A stretch of 64,000 bases of DNA from Mucilaginibacter xinganensis (GTDB taxonomy: Bacteria > Bacteroidota > Bacteroidia > Sphingobacteriales > Sphingobacteriaceae): positions 31,710-95,709 of the forward strand of contig JAMFSA010000226.1 in the NCBI GenBank assembly GCA_026225055.1, read 5' to 3'. The position numbers and the translations under genes are program-made. A model generated the notes under the pieces. That model did not search any database and was not told where the DNA came from. It saw only the letters and a program-made list of their open reading frames with translations. This document shows positions 52,998 through 62,333 of the stretch, piece by piece. The number at the start of each line of letters is the position of its first letter. Position 1 is the first letter of the stretch.

Positions 52998-54005
52998 TTA
53001 GGGTGCATACGGTTTCATATTCCCGCAACTGCAAGCGCAATTCGGATCACTCACTCCCAGTTTCTTTAAAAAGTGCTGGTAAAAGCCAATGCGGTCGTTC
53101 ATGCTGCTCATATTATCGCCCTTATTGCATTCAATTTGCCCGTTTATAATATTGATGGTCATGCCGAAGCCCGGTGTGCGGCCTTTAGCTTTATCAGCGG
53201 TGCTGGGCTGCCATTTTCCGGTCATTACATCATGTGCCGATGGTTTTGGCGGCTGCGGCGTCATCCAAAAATAAATGGCGGTTTTAAAGGCTACAACCGG
53301 GTCTTTCTCAACCAGCTCCGGGTTGTTCAGCAGTACTTTCTTATCGCCAAAAATACAATCAGAGGCATAGCCATAATTGCCGTTATAGCTTATTTGCATT
53401 GGCCCGCGACCATAATATTTTTTGCCTTTAACAGCTGGATACATATCATTGTCGGCAGTGTACGCCTGTGTGGTATCATATTCATGGATAAACATCAGGC
53501 CATCGTTGTATTTTCCATCCTCGCCGTGGCGGGTTTCGTGCGATATTTCCGCGAAAAAAGCTGCCAGTTCTTTTTTATTGGTTTGCGCGTCTGAAGCTGT
53601 ACAGAAGTTGCCATAATCAACTATATAAACTGAATCGGGTTTAGCTTTTGCCCAGGCCTGGTTCCAATCAGCATCCTGGCGAATAGTGGTGGCTTTGCCT
53701 GTAGTTTTATCGGTGCGTATAAATTGGTATATCCAGGTTGAGCGCTTGCTTACTTGTAATTTTACCTGCCCCAGTTCATCAACTGCTTTTATAAATGCTT
53801 TATAACTATAAAACTTATCGTGCATCGGGAAAAGGTCATTGAACTGTTGCTCGCTTAAAATGCTGGCTATACTTACTTTTTTTACAGCGGGCGGATTATT
53901 GCCTGATGCATTATTACTGCTTGCGTTGCCGCAATTAAAGCTTAGTAAAGCAATGGTAACTAATAAAATGCAGATAAATTTCGTTGATAATAGGACTGAT
54001 CTCAT
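52998..54005 (-). CDS. GH19 chitinase, secreted
   Basis: 335 residues. The signal sequence [25 protein letters not shown] ends with cysteine at 25; the box LSFNC is not a standard lipobox, so lipidation is uncertain. A linker ([13 protein letters not shown]) precedes the GH19 domain. Catalytic region [28 protein letters not shown] near 150, then [19 protein letters not shown] and [23 protein letters not shown]. It cleaves chitin or related N-acetylglucosamine polymers by inversion. The C-terminus is cysteine-rich (CACSCG), probably disulfide-bonded. No chitin-binding domain. Confidence 0.9.
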   Translation of the reverse strand: MRSVLLSTKFICILLVTIALLSFNCGNASSNNASGNNPPAVKKVSIASILSEQQFNDLFPMHDKFYSYKAFIKAVDELGQVKLQVSKRSTWIYQFIRTDKTTGKATTIRQDADWNQAWAKAKPDSVYIVDYGNFCTASDAQTNKKELAAFFAEISHETRHGEDGKYNDGLMFIHEYDTTQAYTADNDMYPAVKGKKYYGRGPMQISYNGNYGYASDCIFGDKKVLLNNPELVEKDPVVAFKTAIYFWMTPQPPKPSAHDVMTGKWQPSTADKAKGRTPGFGMTINIINGQIECNKGDNMSSMNDRIGFYQHFLKKLGVSDPNCACSCGNMKPYAP

Positions 54006-54103
54006 TATTGTATAACAGATATATTGATTGACAGTTTAACTTTCAACAAGTTTAATTAAAACATTTTAAAATGTATTTTTATAAAAAATGATAAATCCAT
54101 ATT

Positions 54104-54194
54104 TGTCATCCCGAACTATAGTGAGAAAACTTCTTCGACCTGCATTGTTGCATTGCATATTTAAGAAGATTTCTCTCTATGGTCGAAGTGATAA
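54104..54194. repeat. GTCATCCCGA-type REP/MITE-like hairpin element
   Basis: TGTCATCCCGAACTATAGTG and the following GAGAAAACTTCTT pair imperfectly with AAGAAGATTTCTCTCTATGG and TCGAAGTGATA at the other end, leaving a loop of about 25 bases. It resembles dispersed GTCATCCCGA elements found in many Bacteroidota. It lies just upstream of the adenosyltransferase gene, with no ORF inside. Confidence 0.6.
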
Positions 54195-54218
54195 TAAGAA
54201 GGAAAAGCGATCAGCAAA

Positions 54219-54767
54219 ATGAAAATTTATACTAAAACTGGTGATAAGGGTTTTACCTCATTAATAGGAGGTACGCGTGTGCCCAAACATCACCTGCGTA
54301 TTGAGAGTTATGGCACGGTTGATGAACTTAACTCGTACATAGGGCTCATTCGCGACCAGGATATAAGCATACATGATAAGGAAATACTGAAGCATATTCA
54401 GGACAGATTGTTCACCATTGGGTCGTCATTGGCGGCTGATCCTGAAAAATCAAGAATGGTTATTCCTGACCTGCACCTGGCGGATATTGAGTTGCTGGAA
54501 AAGGAAATGGATAGCATGGATGCGCAATTGCCACAGTTAAAACATTTTATTTTGCCGGGTGGCAGTAATACCATTTCCTTTTGCCATATTGCACGATGTG
54601 TATGCCGCAGGGCTGAAAGGATCACCGTGCACCTTGCAGAGGAAAGTACGGTTGATGATAAGGTAAGTATTTATCTTAACCGACTAAGTGATTACCTGTT
54701 TGTACTGGCACGTAAGATAGGTAGTGAACATAAAATACCTGAAAATGAATGGATTCCAAGAATTTAA
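54219..54767 (+). CDS. Cob(I)yrinic acid a,c-diamide adenosyltransferase (PduO type)
   Basis: 182 residues. The family N-terminus MKIYTKTGDKGFTSLIGGTRVPKHHLRIESYGTVDELNSYIG is the ATP-binding strand-loop region. Further motifs are IQDRLFTIGSSLAADP, FILPGGSNTISFCHIARCVCRRAER and the C-terminal LNRLSDYLFVLARK. It transfers the adenosyl group of ATP to cobalamin, giving adenosylcobalamin. No other cobalamin gene is near, and no cobalamin riboswitch is seen upstream. Confidence 0.92.
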   Translation: MKIYTKTGDKGFTSLIGGTRVPKHHLRIESYGTVDELNSYIGLIRDQDISIHDKEILKHIQDRLFTIGSSLAADPEKSRMVIPDLHLADIELLEKEMDSMDAQLPQLKHFILPGGSNTISFCHIARCVCRRAERITVHLAEESTVDDKVSIYLNRLSDYLFVLARKIGSEHKIPENEWIPRI

Positions 54768-54785
54768 AAAAATAGAAAAAAAATA

Positions 54786-54817
54786 TTGATAATCCATTTA
54801 AAAATATTATACTTTTG
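54786..54817 (+). promoter_or_regulatory. Bacteroidota-type promoter of the DUF2795 gene
   Basis: TTG at 54786-54788 and TACTTTTG at 54810-54817 are separated by 21 bases, matching the Bacteroidota consensus (TTTG, 17-23 bases, TAnnTTTG). The start codon lies 41 bases downstream of the -7 box. Confidence 0.65.
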
Positions 54818-54858
54818 CGAAAAAGTAATTTAGTAAAAAATTATTATAAAAATAAGAT

Positions 54859-55080
54859 ATGTACTGGACACTTGAACTAGCATCTCACCTTGAAGATGCA
54901 CCATGGCCCGCAACAAAAGATGAATTAATTGATTATGCCATTCGTTCCGGCGCACCTGTTGAGGTTATAGAAAACCTACAGGCATTGGAAGATGATGGTG
55001 AACCTTATGAAAATATAGAAGAGATCTGGCCGGATTATCCGACTAAAGACGACTTCTTTTTTAATGAGGACGAATATTAA
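54859..55080 (+). CDS. DUF2795 family protein
   Basis: 73 residues, strongly acidic. MYWTLELASHLEDAPWPATKDELIDYAIRSGAPVEVIENLQAL matches the DUF2795 fold (a small helical domain with PWPATKxELIDYA), and the tail is FNEDEY. The function is unknown; the family is short and widespread. A strong promoter upstream and a terminator downstream make it a monocistronic, probably well expressed gene. Confidence 0.88.
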   Translation: MYWTLELASHLEDAPWPATKDELIDYAIRSGAPVEVIENLQALEDDGEPYENIEEIWPDYPTKDDFFFNEDEY

Positions 55081-55101
55081 TTGAAGCAACCCGAAATAAA
55101 G

Positions 55102-55128
55102 AGCCCTGTACAAAACAGGGTTTTTTTA
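55102..55128 (+). terminator. Intrinsic terminator of the DUF2795 gene
   Basis: CCCTGT-ACAAA-ACAGGG stem followed by seven T, 22 bases after the stop. Confidence 0.9.
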
Positions 55129-55196
55129 TTTGAGAACATTTTGGAATGATTTTAGTTATTGATAAAAATATATTCATCAACTAAAACTTTAACAAA

Positions 55197-55343
55197 ATGA
55201 GAGGTCTATTGTATATCATTGCCGTTATCCTGATAATAGGATGGGCATTAGGAGTGTTTCTTTATTCAGCAACGGGTTTAATACACGTGCTGTTGGTAAT
55301 AGCAATTATTGCTTTACTTTTGGGTTTGATCAGGCGGGCGTAG
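55197..55343 (+). CDS. Small membrane protein, lmo0937 family-like
   Basis: Not in the ORF track (48 residues). It starts MRGLLYIIAVILIIGW and ends LLLGLIRRA. Two hydrophobic helices (residues 4-21 and 28-45) are separated by a short loop FLYSATGLI. This resembles the small lmo0937 (DUF5670) family of stress-associated membrane peptides. It has its own ATG, preceded by CTTTAACAAA. The role is unknown. Terminator-like sequence after the stop is weak (AAGCCATTTGTC...CAGATGGCTT at 55368-55399, near the end of ispD). Confidence 0.75.
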   Translation: MRGLLYIIAVILIIGWALGVFLYSATGLIHVLLVIAIIALLLGLIRRA

Positions 55344-55383
55344 CTCTTAATTATCAATAATTTATTTAAGCCATTTGTCTTTT

Positions 55384-56100
55384 TCAGGCAGATGGCTTTT
55401 TGTTTAATATGGCCTCTGCAATGGCAATGTCCTCGGGGAAGGTGATCTTGATATTTTTATAATTGCCCTCTATTAAATTTATGGCTATGCCCGATCGCTC
55501 AACAACGCTGGCATCATCTGTAAAGATAGCATCATAGCCATGCTCATATGCTTTTTTGAGCTGCTCCAGACCGAATGTTTGCGGTGTTTGGATCAAGTAG
55601 ATATCGTCGCGTAACAAACTAACTGAATGACCGTTCTGCAACTGACGGATAGAGTCGCGGCTTTTTACGGCTGCAATGGCGTTGCCATGTTCAAAAGCGT
55701 AAGTGAACGAAGCGTCAATGATCTCCTTGTCTGTCAATGGTCTTACGGCATCCTGTACGGCTACTACAGCATCAGTATCATAAGTTATAGTGTCCAGTCC
55801 ATTTTTAACGGAGTGGAAGCGGGTTTCGCCGCCTTTTATTAATTGATGGGGGATGGTGAAATTATGATCGGCACATAGCTGATGCCAGTAGGTATGAAAA
55901 TCAGCATGTAAAACTAATAGGATATGGGGTTGTGCTACGCAATTATGAAATGCCTCAATGGTATGCATTAAAACCGGCTTGCCATTCAATAATAGAAATT
56001 GTTTAGGAATTGCCGAACCCATGCGCGTGCCCGAGCCACCAGCAACTATGATGGCGTAATTTTTAGATGTTAGATGTGAGATATGAGATGTGAGATCCAT
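55384..56100 (-). CDS. ispD: 2-C-methyl-D-erythritol 4-phosphate cytidylyltransferase
   Basis: 238 residues from ATG at 56100. It makes CDP-methylerythritol in the non-mevalonate isoprenoid pathway. Motifs: AIIVAGGSGTRMGSAIPKQFLLLNGKPVL, VAVQDAVRPLTDKEII, SLLRDDIYLIQTPQTF, FTDDASVVERSG and NIKITFPEDIAIAEAIL. The track start at 56151 runs through a terminator hairpin and is rejected. From 56100 the first 13 residues (MDLTSHISHLTSK) are encoded by the repeated word of the adjacent intergenic DNA; the normal protein begins at about NYAIIVAGG. No closer ATG exists, so the repeat appears to have become part of the gene. Confidence 0.88.
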   Translation of the reverse strand: MDLTSHISHLTSKNYAIIVAGGSGTRMGSAIPKQFLLLNGKPVLMHTIEAFHNCVAQPHILLVLHADFHTYWHQLCADHNFTIPHQLIKGGETRFHSVKNGLDTITYDTDAVVAVQDAVRPLTDKEIIDASFTYAFEHGNAIAAVKSRDSIRQLQNGHSVSLLRDDIYLIQTPQTFGLEQLKKAYEHGYDAIFTDDASVVERSGIAINLIEGNYKNIKITFPEDIAIAEAILNKKPSA

Positions 56101-56120
56101 TTGCATCTGTAAAAATCGTA

Positions 56121-56158
56121 TAAAAAAAATGAGATTTGAGGATAGTCTCAAATCTCAT
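56121..56158 (-). terminator. Intrinsic terminator of queA
   Basis: On the minus strand ATGAGATTTGAG and CTCAAATCTCAT form a perfect 12-base stem with a six-base loop, followed by T8. It lies 22 bases after the queA stop. The arms are built from the GAGATTTGAG word, which continues toward ispD. Confidence 0.85.
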
Positions 56159-56179
56159 GTCTAATATCTCAAATCTAAA

Positions 56180-57229
56180 TTAGATTATCAGCATAGCGTC
56201 GCCGTAGCTGTAGAAACGATATTTTTCTTTTACCGCAACTTCATAAGCGTTCATGACGTTCTCATAACCACCAAACGCGCATATCATCATCAATAAAGTT
56301 GACTCAGGCGTGTGGAAGTTTGTTACCATAGAGTTAGCAATGCTGAAATCGTATGGAGGGAAGATGAATTTGCTGGTCCAGTCGTTAGCAGCCTTTAAAG
56401 TTTTATTGGCCGATACTGCTGATTCAATAGTACGCATTGATGTGGTACCAATAGCGCAAATGCGTTTCTTTCTTTCAATACCCCTGTTTACAATATCGGC
56501 TTGTTTTTGCTCGATGATGAATTGCTCGGAATCCATTTTGTGTTTGGTCAGATCCTCAACCTCAACCGGGCGGAAAGTGCCTAACCCTACGTGCAGGGTA
56601 ACTTCAGCAAATTCGATACCTTTAAGTTCAAGGCGTTTCATCAGCTCGCGGCTAAAGTGTAAGCCTGCAGTTGGTGCTGCAACAGCGCCTTCGTGCTTAG
56701 CGAAAATGGTTTGGTAACGCTCTTTATCTTCGGCAGTAGCTTTACGTTTAATGTATTTTGGCAGTGGTGTTTCGCCCAGGATCTCCACATTGCGGCGGAA
56801 CTCCTCGTCGGTACCATCAAACAAAAAGCGGATGGTACGGCCACGTGAGGTAGTGTTGTCAACAACTTCGGCAATTAACAAATCGTCATCGCCAAAATAT
56901 AATTTGTTGCCAACGCGTATTTTACGGGCAGGGTCAACCAATACATCCCAAAGGCGTAATTCTTTGTTTAATTCGCGAAGTAAAAAAACTTCAATAGTAG
57001 CGCCGGTCTTTTCTTTATTGCCGTACATACGGGCCGGGAATACCTTTGTATTATTAAGGATCATTACATCCTGATCATCATAATAATCTAATATATCCTT
57101 AAATATTTTATGCTCAATTTTACCTGAATCCTTGTGCAAGACCATTAAACGGGCTTCGTCACGTGCCAGGGCAGGCGTGTTAGCTATTAATGAATCAGGT
57201 AAATTGAATTTGAATTGCGATAATTTCAT
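56180..57229 (-). CDS. queA: S-adenosylmethionine:tRNA ribosyltransferase-isomerase
   Basis: 349 residues from ATG at 57229 ([19 protein letters not shown]), the family N-terminus; the track start adds ten codons. Motifs: [72 protein letters not shown] and [24 protein letters not shown]. It converts preQ1 in tRNA to epoxyqueuosine using the ribosyl group of SAM. Usual length. A TACATTTG -7 box on the minus strand lies upstream at 57257-57264. Located between divergent transcription from the ABC permease gene and the ispD gene. Confidence 0.95.
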   Translation of the reverse strand: MKLSQFKFNLPDSLIANTPALARDEARLMVLHKDSGKIEHKIFKDILDYYDDQDVMILNNTKVFPARMYGNKEKTGATIEVFLLRELNKELRLWDVLVDPARKIRVGNKLYFGDDDLLIAEVVDNTTSRGRTIRFLFDGTDEEFRRNVEILGETPLPKYIKRKATAEDKERYQTIFAKHEGAVAAPTAGLHFSRELMKRLELKGIEFAEVTLHVGLGTFRPVEVEDLTKHKMDSEQFIIEQKQADIVNRGIERKKRICAIGTTSMRTIESAVSANKTLKAANDWTSKFIFPPYDFSIANSMVTNFHTPESTLLMMICAFGGYENVMNAYEVAVKEKYRFYSYGDAMLII

Positions 57230-57256
57230 GCTTGTATATATGAATTTTTCAGGGCG

Positions 57257-57264
57257 CAAATGTA
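57257..57264 (-). promoter_or_regulatory. Candidate -7 box of queA
   Basis: Minus strand TACATTTG, a perfect TAnnTTTG, 27 bases from the start codon. No convincing -33 TTG at the usual distance. Confidence 0.5.
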
Positions 57265-57489
57265 AGGTTTTTTTTGCTTATTCCATTAATTATTTTAAGG
57301 AGGTATGCTGCCACCTTATAATCGCGCCGATTATTTTACAATTGGTTACGGATATTGTTTTAAGTTTACGCCTAATGTAATTATTAAATATACTTAATTA
57401 AAATAATACTGTAACTTAAGTGTAGTGTTATCGTCTAAACTATAGCAGCTCCAATAATCAGGCTATCACCGGTGTAATAAATTAACGAT

Positions 57490-58737
57490 ATGATATTTTT
57501 AAAACTTTTTAGGGAAAGCTTTTTGTTTGCTTATGATGCTTTACGGCAGAACAAGCTGCGAACCATGCTTTCGTTACTGGGAGTAACTATCGGTATTTTT
57601 ACAATTATTACAGTACGGTCGGCGGTTGATACTTTGCGGAATAACCTGCAGGAAAGCGTAAATAAATTAGGGAGCAACAGTATATATATACAAAAATGGC
57701 CATGGATATTTGACGGCGATTTTCCATGGTGGAAATATATGCAAAGGCCGGTACCAACCCTGCGCGAGTTTGATCAGCTGCAAAAACGCAGCACCCTGGC
57801 TTTCGGCATATCGTATGAAATAGCTTTTAGCAGCCGTACCATAAAATACAAAAGCAATACAATTGAAGGTACTTACATTAATGCCGTAATGCAGGATCAT
57901 GACAAGGTTTGGAATTTCGATTTGTCGCAAGGACGGTATTTTACCGATATAGAATCAAAAACCGGCGCGCCAGTGGCAGTTATTGGCTTTGATATAGCGC
58001 AGCACCTTTTCCCCGATGGTACAGCAGTTGGTAAACAATTGAAAGTAATGGGCCGCTATGTAAACATTATTGGTGTATTCTCAAAAGAAGGCGACGATAT
58101 GCTGGGTAACAGCGACGACAAGAATGTGCTGATACCGATAAACTTTGCTAAAGATGTTATAGATGTGCAAAGTGAAAATTACCAGCCACAAATTGTTGTG
58201 CGTGGTAAAGATGGTGTAAGTGATGAGGAACTGGAAAGTGAATTGCACATGCTCATGCGTTCTATAAGGCGGTTAAAGCCTGATGCTGATGATAACTTCT
58301 CGCTCAATAAAACAACCATGCTTTCCGATCAGCTTTCAAAAGTGTTTAGCGTGCTTGATATTGGTGGTATAATTATAGGTGGCTTTTCGGTATTGGTAGG
58401 TGGCTTTGGTATTGCCAATATAATGTTCGTATCGGTAAAAGAACGTACCAATATTATAGGTATCCAAAAATCATTAGGCGCCAAAAACTACTTTATATTG
58501 TTGCAATTCATGATCGAGTCGGTTATTCTTTGTCTGGTAGGGGGGATAATAGGTTTATCGTTCGTCTTCCTCGGCACACTGGCCATAAAGGGTATGTTTG
58601 ATGTAAAGGTGGTGCTTGGCGCGAGCAATATTATCAGGGGGATGAGTATTTCGATAGGTATTGGCATCATATCCGGTATTATCCCGGCTTATTCGGCCTC
58701 ACGACTTAACCCGGTTGAGGCTATCCGGTCAAATTAA
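57490..58737 (+). CDS. ABC transporter permease, conventional MacB/FtsX type
   Basis: 415 residues with four membrane helices and one periplasmic MacB core domain, half the size of the array permeases. N-terminus FLFAYDALRQNKLRTMLSLLGVTIGIFTIITV; coupling motif RTNIIGIQKSLGAKNYFIL near 325; tail SRLNPVEAIRSN, the standard FtsX/MacB ending rather than the SLRSE tail of the array. It probably works as a homodimer with a separate ATPase that is not encoded here. Divergent from queA, followed by citrate synthase after 214 bases. Substrate unknown. Confidence 0.9.
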   Translation: MIFLKLFRESFLFAYDALRQNKLRTMLSLLGVTIGIFTIITVRSAVDTLRNNLQESVNKLGSNSIYIQKWPWIFDGDFPWWKYMQRPVPTLREFDQLQKRSTLAFGISYEIAFSSRTIKYKSNTIEGTYINAVMQDHDKVWNFDLSQGRYFTDIESKTGAPVAVIGFDIAQHLFPDGTAVGKQLKVMGRYVNIIGVFSKEGDDMLGNSDDKNVLIPINFAKDVIDVQSENYQPQIVVRGKDGVSDEELESELHMLMRSIRRLKPDADDNFSLNKTTMLSDQLSKVFSVLDIGGIIIGGFSVLVGGFGIANIMFVSVKERTNIIGIQKSLGAKNYFILLQFMIESVILCLVGGIIGLSFVFLGTLAIKGMFDVKVVLGASNIIRGMSISIGIGIISGIIPAYSASRLNPVEAIRSN

Positions 58738-58924
58738 ATTTTCTGTCTGCTTATCTCAGATTTGTTTAATATCTGTTATCGATTGCTATTATCAACGGTT
58801 ATAATTTAACGCAGTTTTGTTGTTGAATTAACAAATTGATAAAATAGCGGGTGATAATGTCAGATGGAGTTAAATTTTTACAATTAACAGCGGTAAAATC
58901 CGGCTAATAATAAGGTAGATTTAC

Positions 58925-58932
58925 TACATTTG
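58925..58932 (+). promoter_or_regulatory. Candidate -7 box of citrate synthase
   Basis: TACATTTG (perfect TAnnTTTG) 19 bases before the ATG, implying a very short leader. No clear -33 TTG at the usual distance. Confidence 0.5.
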
Positions 58933-58951
58933 TTGCAAATACAAATATTCT

Positions 58952-60238
58952 ATGTCAGAAATAGCTCAATTAATAATTGGCGATAAAACTTACGAACTTC
59001 CTGTTATTGAAGGTTCGGAAGGTGAGAAGGCCATTGATATATCAAAACTAAGAGATCAAACAGGTTACGTAACTTTAGACATCGGTTATAAAAACACTGG
59101 CGCCACGCAAAGCGCTATCACATTTTTAGATGGCGAACTGGGGATACTTAAATACAGGGGTTATCCAATTGAGCAACTGGCCGCAAAATCATCATTTATT
59201 GAGGTAGCTTATTTACTCATCTATGGCGAATTGCCAACCGAAGAACAGATCACTAAATTCAACTTTGATTTAAGTCACCATACCTTAGTACATGAGGATA
59301 TGAAGAAGTTTTTTGATGGTTTCCCGTCAAAATCTCACCCAATGGGTCAGCTTTCTTCACTGGTATCTTCACTGTCGGCTTTCTACCCTGAATCATTAAA
59401 GCCAAACCAGACTGCCGAAGAGCTTAATTTAAGCATCATCAAGGTGCTGGCTAAAATGCCGACCATAGTATCATGGATCTATAAAAAATCATTAGGGCAT
59501 CCATACATCTACCCGCAAAATAAATACGACTATGTAACCAACTTCCTGAACATGACCTTTGGTCAGCGTACTGAGGTTGTGGAGATAGACCCGGTAGTTG
59601 TTAGCGCCATGAACACCTTATTAATACTGCATGCCGATCACGAGCAGAATTGCTCAACATCAACTGTGCGTATAGTAGGTTCATCGGCATCAAATATTTA
59701 TGCATCGGTATCTGCAGGTATATCGGCACTTTGGGGCCCGCTGCATGGCGGCGCTAACCAGGAGGTTATCGAGATGCTGCAAAAGATACAGGAAGATGGC
59801 GGCGATACCGACAAATGGATCGCGAAAGCAAAAGATAAGAACGATCCGTTCCGTTTAATGGGCTTTGGCCACAGGGTTTATAAAAACTTTGACCCACGCG
59901 CCAAGATCATTAAAAAGGCTTGTGACGATATATTAGAAAAATTAGGTATTGATGATGAAGTACTTGAAATAGCTAAAAAGCTGGAAGAAGTAGCATTGAA
60001 AGATCCTTATTTTATCGAACGTAAATTATACCCTAACGTTGACTTTTACTCAGGTATTATTTACCGCGCATTAGGTTTCCCAACTGATATGTTTACGGTA
60101 TTGTTTGCCCTGGGTCGTTTACCGGGATGGATAGCGCAGTGGAAAGAGATGAAGGTTCACAAGGAGCCAATCGGTCGCCCGCGCCAGATTTATACCGGTG
60201 CAACTAATCGGGATTATGTTGATATAAAGGATAGATAA
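58952..60238 (+). CDS. gltA: Citrate synthase
   Basis: 428 residues, type II (hexameric bacterial) length. Catalytic residues sit in the histidine of LWGPLHGGANQEVIEML near 265, the histidine of GFGHRVYKNFDPRA near 305 and the aspartate of YPNVDFYSGIIYRALG near 363. N-terminal strands GYVTLDIGYKNTGATQSAITFLDGE and YRGYPIEQLA are typical. It condenses oxaloacetate and acetyl-CoA at the entry of the citric acid cycle. Monocistronic, ending at an intrinsic terminator. Confidence 0.97.
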   Translation: MSEIAQLIIGDKTYELPVIEGSEGEKAIDISKLRDQTGYVTLDIGYKNTGATQSAITFLDGELGILKYRGYPIEQLAAKSSFIEVAYLLIYGELPTEEQITKFNFDLSHHTLVHEDMKKFFDGFPSKSHPMGQLSSLVSSLSAFYPESLKPNQTAEELNLSIIKVLAKMPTIVSWIYKKSLGHPYIYPQNKYDYVTNFLNMTFGQRTEVVEIDPVVVSAMNTLLILHADHEQNCSTSTVRIVGSSASNIYASVSAGISALWGPLHGGANQEVIEMLQKIQEDGGDTDKWIAKAKDKNDPFRLMGFGHRVYKNFDPRAKIIKKACDDILEKLGIDDEVLEIAKKLEEVALKDPYFIERKLYPNVDFYSGIIYRALGFPTDMFTVLFALGRLPGWIAQWKEMKVHKEPIGRPRQIYTGATNRDYVDIKDR

Positions 60239-60252
60239 GCTATCGAAAATAT

Positions 60253-60279
60253 AAAGGCCCCGTTTATCGGGGCTTTTTT
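60253..60279 (+). terminator. Intrinsic terminator of gltA
   Basis: GCCCCG-TTTAT-CGGGGC stem followed by T6, 18 bases after the stop. Confidence 0.9.
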
Positions 60280-60291
60280 GTAAACTTAAAA

Positions 60292-61431
60292 ATGATAAAA
60301 AAACTGGCTATAATCGTATTTCTGTTGTTTTGCAAAACATTAATATTTGCACAGGTTACAGTTACGTTTAAAACAGATAAAATCCCCCAAGCTAAAACAG
60401 CAGAAAAAGCTATTTTTTTAGCCGGAGATTTTAACGGCTGGGGCCCTGCAGCCACAGCATGGCAATTACAGGCAGATCAAGCTGGCGAATACCAGCTTGT
60501 GAAAAATATCCCTAAGGGGAATTACAGTTTTAAGGCAACAAGGGGCACCTGGGGTACAGTGGAGTGCAATACTGGCGGTAAGGATATAGATAACCGCAGC
60601 ATCAGTATTGTACATGATACTACTATACTATTAAACATTGCCGACTGGAAAGATAATTACGGCCCCGTTGAAAAGAAGCACACCGCCAGCGCCAATGTCC
60701 ATATCATCAACGAAAAATTTGATATGCCCCAGTTAGGCAGGCAACGCAGAGTATGGATCTACCTGCCTGCGGATTATGCCTCATCAAACAAAAAATACCC
60801 GGTTATATATATGCACGATGGGCAAAACCTTTTTGATGAATATACCTCCGGCTATGGTGAGTGGGGGATTGATGAGCTCATGGATAAAATGCCCGCTGCG
60901 CAGCAATGTATTATTGTAGGGATAGACCATGGCGGTGATTATCGTATTACAGAATATGACCCATATGATTCTAACTACGGTAAAGGCAGGGGTGTTGATT
61001 ATGTGGAGTTTTTGGTGAAGACATTAAAACCTTATATCGATAAAAATTATCGCACTAAAAAGGATGCCCGGCATACCACTATTGCAGGCAGCTCGATGGG
61101 AGGATTGATATCTATGTACGCCGTACTGAAATACCCTGATGTATTTGGCAATGGCGGGATTTTTTCACCCGCGTTTTGGATAGCACCGGATATATTCAAT
61201 TATGCGCAACAACAGCAATTGCCCGTTAAAATCCGTTTTTATTTTGTTTGCGGCGATGCTGAGAGTGATGCCATGACTGGCGACTTACAGAAAATGGCGG
61301 ATATTATACAAACTAAAGGTATAAGCAAGCAAAATACACCCACAGTAATTGTAAAAGGGGCCAAGCATAACGAAACACAATGGAACGGCGACTTCCCCGC
61401 TTTTTACAATTGGCTAAATAGTGGGTATTAA
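60292..61431 (+). CDS. Secreted esterase with N-terminal CBM48-like domain
   Basis: 379 residues. Signal peptide MIKKLAIIVFLLFCKTLIFA. Residues 22-115 form an E-set (glycogen-binding/CBM48-like) domain with AIFLAGDFNGWGPAATAWQL and GNYSFKATRGTW. The alpha/beta-hydrolase esterase D domain runs 135-379: RRVWIYLPADY, YPVIYMHDGQNLFD, nucleophile serine in TIAGSSMGGLISMY near 267, and the C-terminal histidine in GAKHNETQWNGDF. Related proteins hydrolyse acyl, feruloyl or enterobactin esters; the substrate is open. The start is only 12 bases beyond the gltA terminator. Confidence 0.88.
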   Translation: MIKKLAIIVFLLFCKTLIFAQVTVTFKTDKIPQAKTAEKAIFLAGDFNGWGPAATAWQLQADQAGEYQLVKNIPKGNYSFKATRGTWGTVECNTGGKDIDNRSISIVHDTTILLNIADWKDNYGPVEKKHTASANVHIINEKFDMPQLGRQRRVWIYLPADYASSNKKYPVIYMHDGQNLFDEYTSGYGEWGIDELMDKMPAAQQCIIVGIDHGGDYRITEYDPYDSNYGKGRGVDYVEFLVKTLKPYIDKNYRTKKDARHTTIAGSSMGGLISMYAVLKYPDVFGNGGIFSPAFWIAPDIFNYAQQQQLPVKIRFYFVCGDAESDAMTGDLQKMADIIQTKGISKQNTPTVIVKGAKHNETQWNGDFPAFYNWLNSGY

Positions 61432-61461
61432 GTTATTTATACTGACTAAATACATACTAAT

Positions 61462-62325
61462 ATGAATGAAGAAAAAGGAATAAAAAAAGACGAAAGGATC
61501 GTTAACCAGGCAAAGGAGGTTGAGGAAGTTCAAAGTCCGGTAAGGGCAGGCCTTAAAACCAAGGAAGCCATAGTTGCCAACTGGTTGCCACGTTATACCG
61601 GTCGCAACCTGGAAGATTTTGGTAAATACATTATCCTTACCAATTTTTCAAAATACATACAGCTGTTTTCTCAATGGAATGATAACGCACCGGTTATGGG
61701 CCTTGAGAAGCCTATGCAGAGCGTTACTGCCAACGGAATAACCATTATTAACTTTGGTATGGGCAGTTCGGTAGCAGCTACGGTAATGGACCTGCTGACG
61801 GCTATCAGCCCTAAAGCAGTTATATTTTTAGGCAAATGCGGCAGCCTGAAAAAGAGGGTAAACGTAGGCGATCTGATATTGCCTATAGCAGCTATTAGAG
61901 GCGAGGGTACATCAAATGATTATATGCCTGCCGCGGTGCCTGCATTGCCTGCATTCGCCTTACAGAAGGCTATATCAACTACTATCCGTGATTTCTCACG
62001 TGACTACTGGACAGGCACCTGCTACACCACCAACCGCCGTGTTTGGGAGCACGATAAAGTATTCAAAAAATACCTGAAGGAATTAAGAGCCATGGCTGTG
62101 GACATGGAAACGGCTACCATATTTGTAACGGGTTTTGCTAATAAAATCCCTACCGGGGCATTGCTACTGGTTTCTGATCAGCCAATGATACCTGAAGGTG
62201 TTAAAACAAGTGAAAGTGATTCAAAGGTTACCGAGCAGTATGTGGAAACGCATCTTCATATCGGTATTGAATCATTAAAACAGCTGATAAATAACGGGTT
62301 AACGGTGAAGCACTTGAAGTTCTAG
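61462..62325 (+). CDS. amn: AMP nucleosidase (short form)
   Basis: 287 residues. Phosphorylase/nucleosidase fold (PNP_UDP_1): ITIINFGMGSSVAATVMDLL, AVIFLGKCGSLKKRVNVGDLILPIAAIRGEGTSNDYMP, and the base-binding AVDMETATIFVTGFANKIPTGALLLVSDQPM. It splits AMP to adenine and ribose-5-phosphate. It lacks the large N-terminal regulatory domain of the E. coli enzyme, as Bacteroidota homologs do. The N-terminal 45 residues are lysine- and glutamate-rich. 30 bases after the esterase gene, so possibly co-transcribed. Confidence 0.88.
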   Translation: MNEEKGIKKDERIVNQAKEVEEVQSPVRAGLKTKEAIVANWLPRYTGRNLEDFGKYIILTNFSKYIQLFSQWNDNAPVMGLEKPMQSVTANGITIINFGMGSSVAATVMDLLTAISPKAVIFLGKCGSLKKRVNVGDLILPIAAIRGEGTSNDYMPAAVPALPAFALQKAISTTIRDFSRDYWTGTCYTTNRRVWEHDKVFKKYLKELRAMAVDMETATIFVTGFANKIPTGALLLVSDQPMIPEGVKTSESDSKVTEQYVETHLHIGIESLKQLINNGLTVKHLKF

Positions 62326-62333
62326 TTGGGGAA

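Noticed and set aside
53073-53594. Plus-strand ORF of 173 codons opposite the chitinase
   Set aside because: Long but lies wholly antisense to conserved GH19 motifs; composition typical of a shadow frame.
54006-54218. Cobalamin riboswitch before the adenosyltransferase gene
   Set aside because: No B12-box-like sequence was seen; the gap is occupied by the GTCATCCCGA element.
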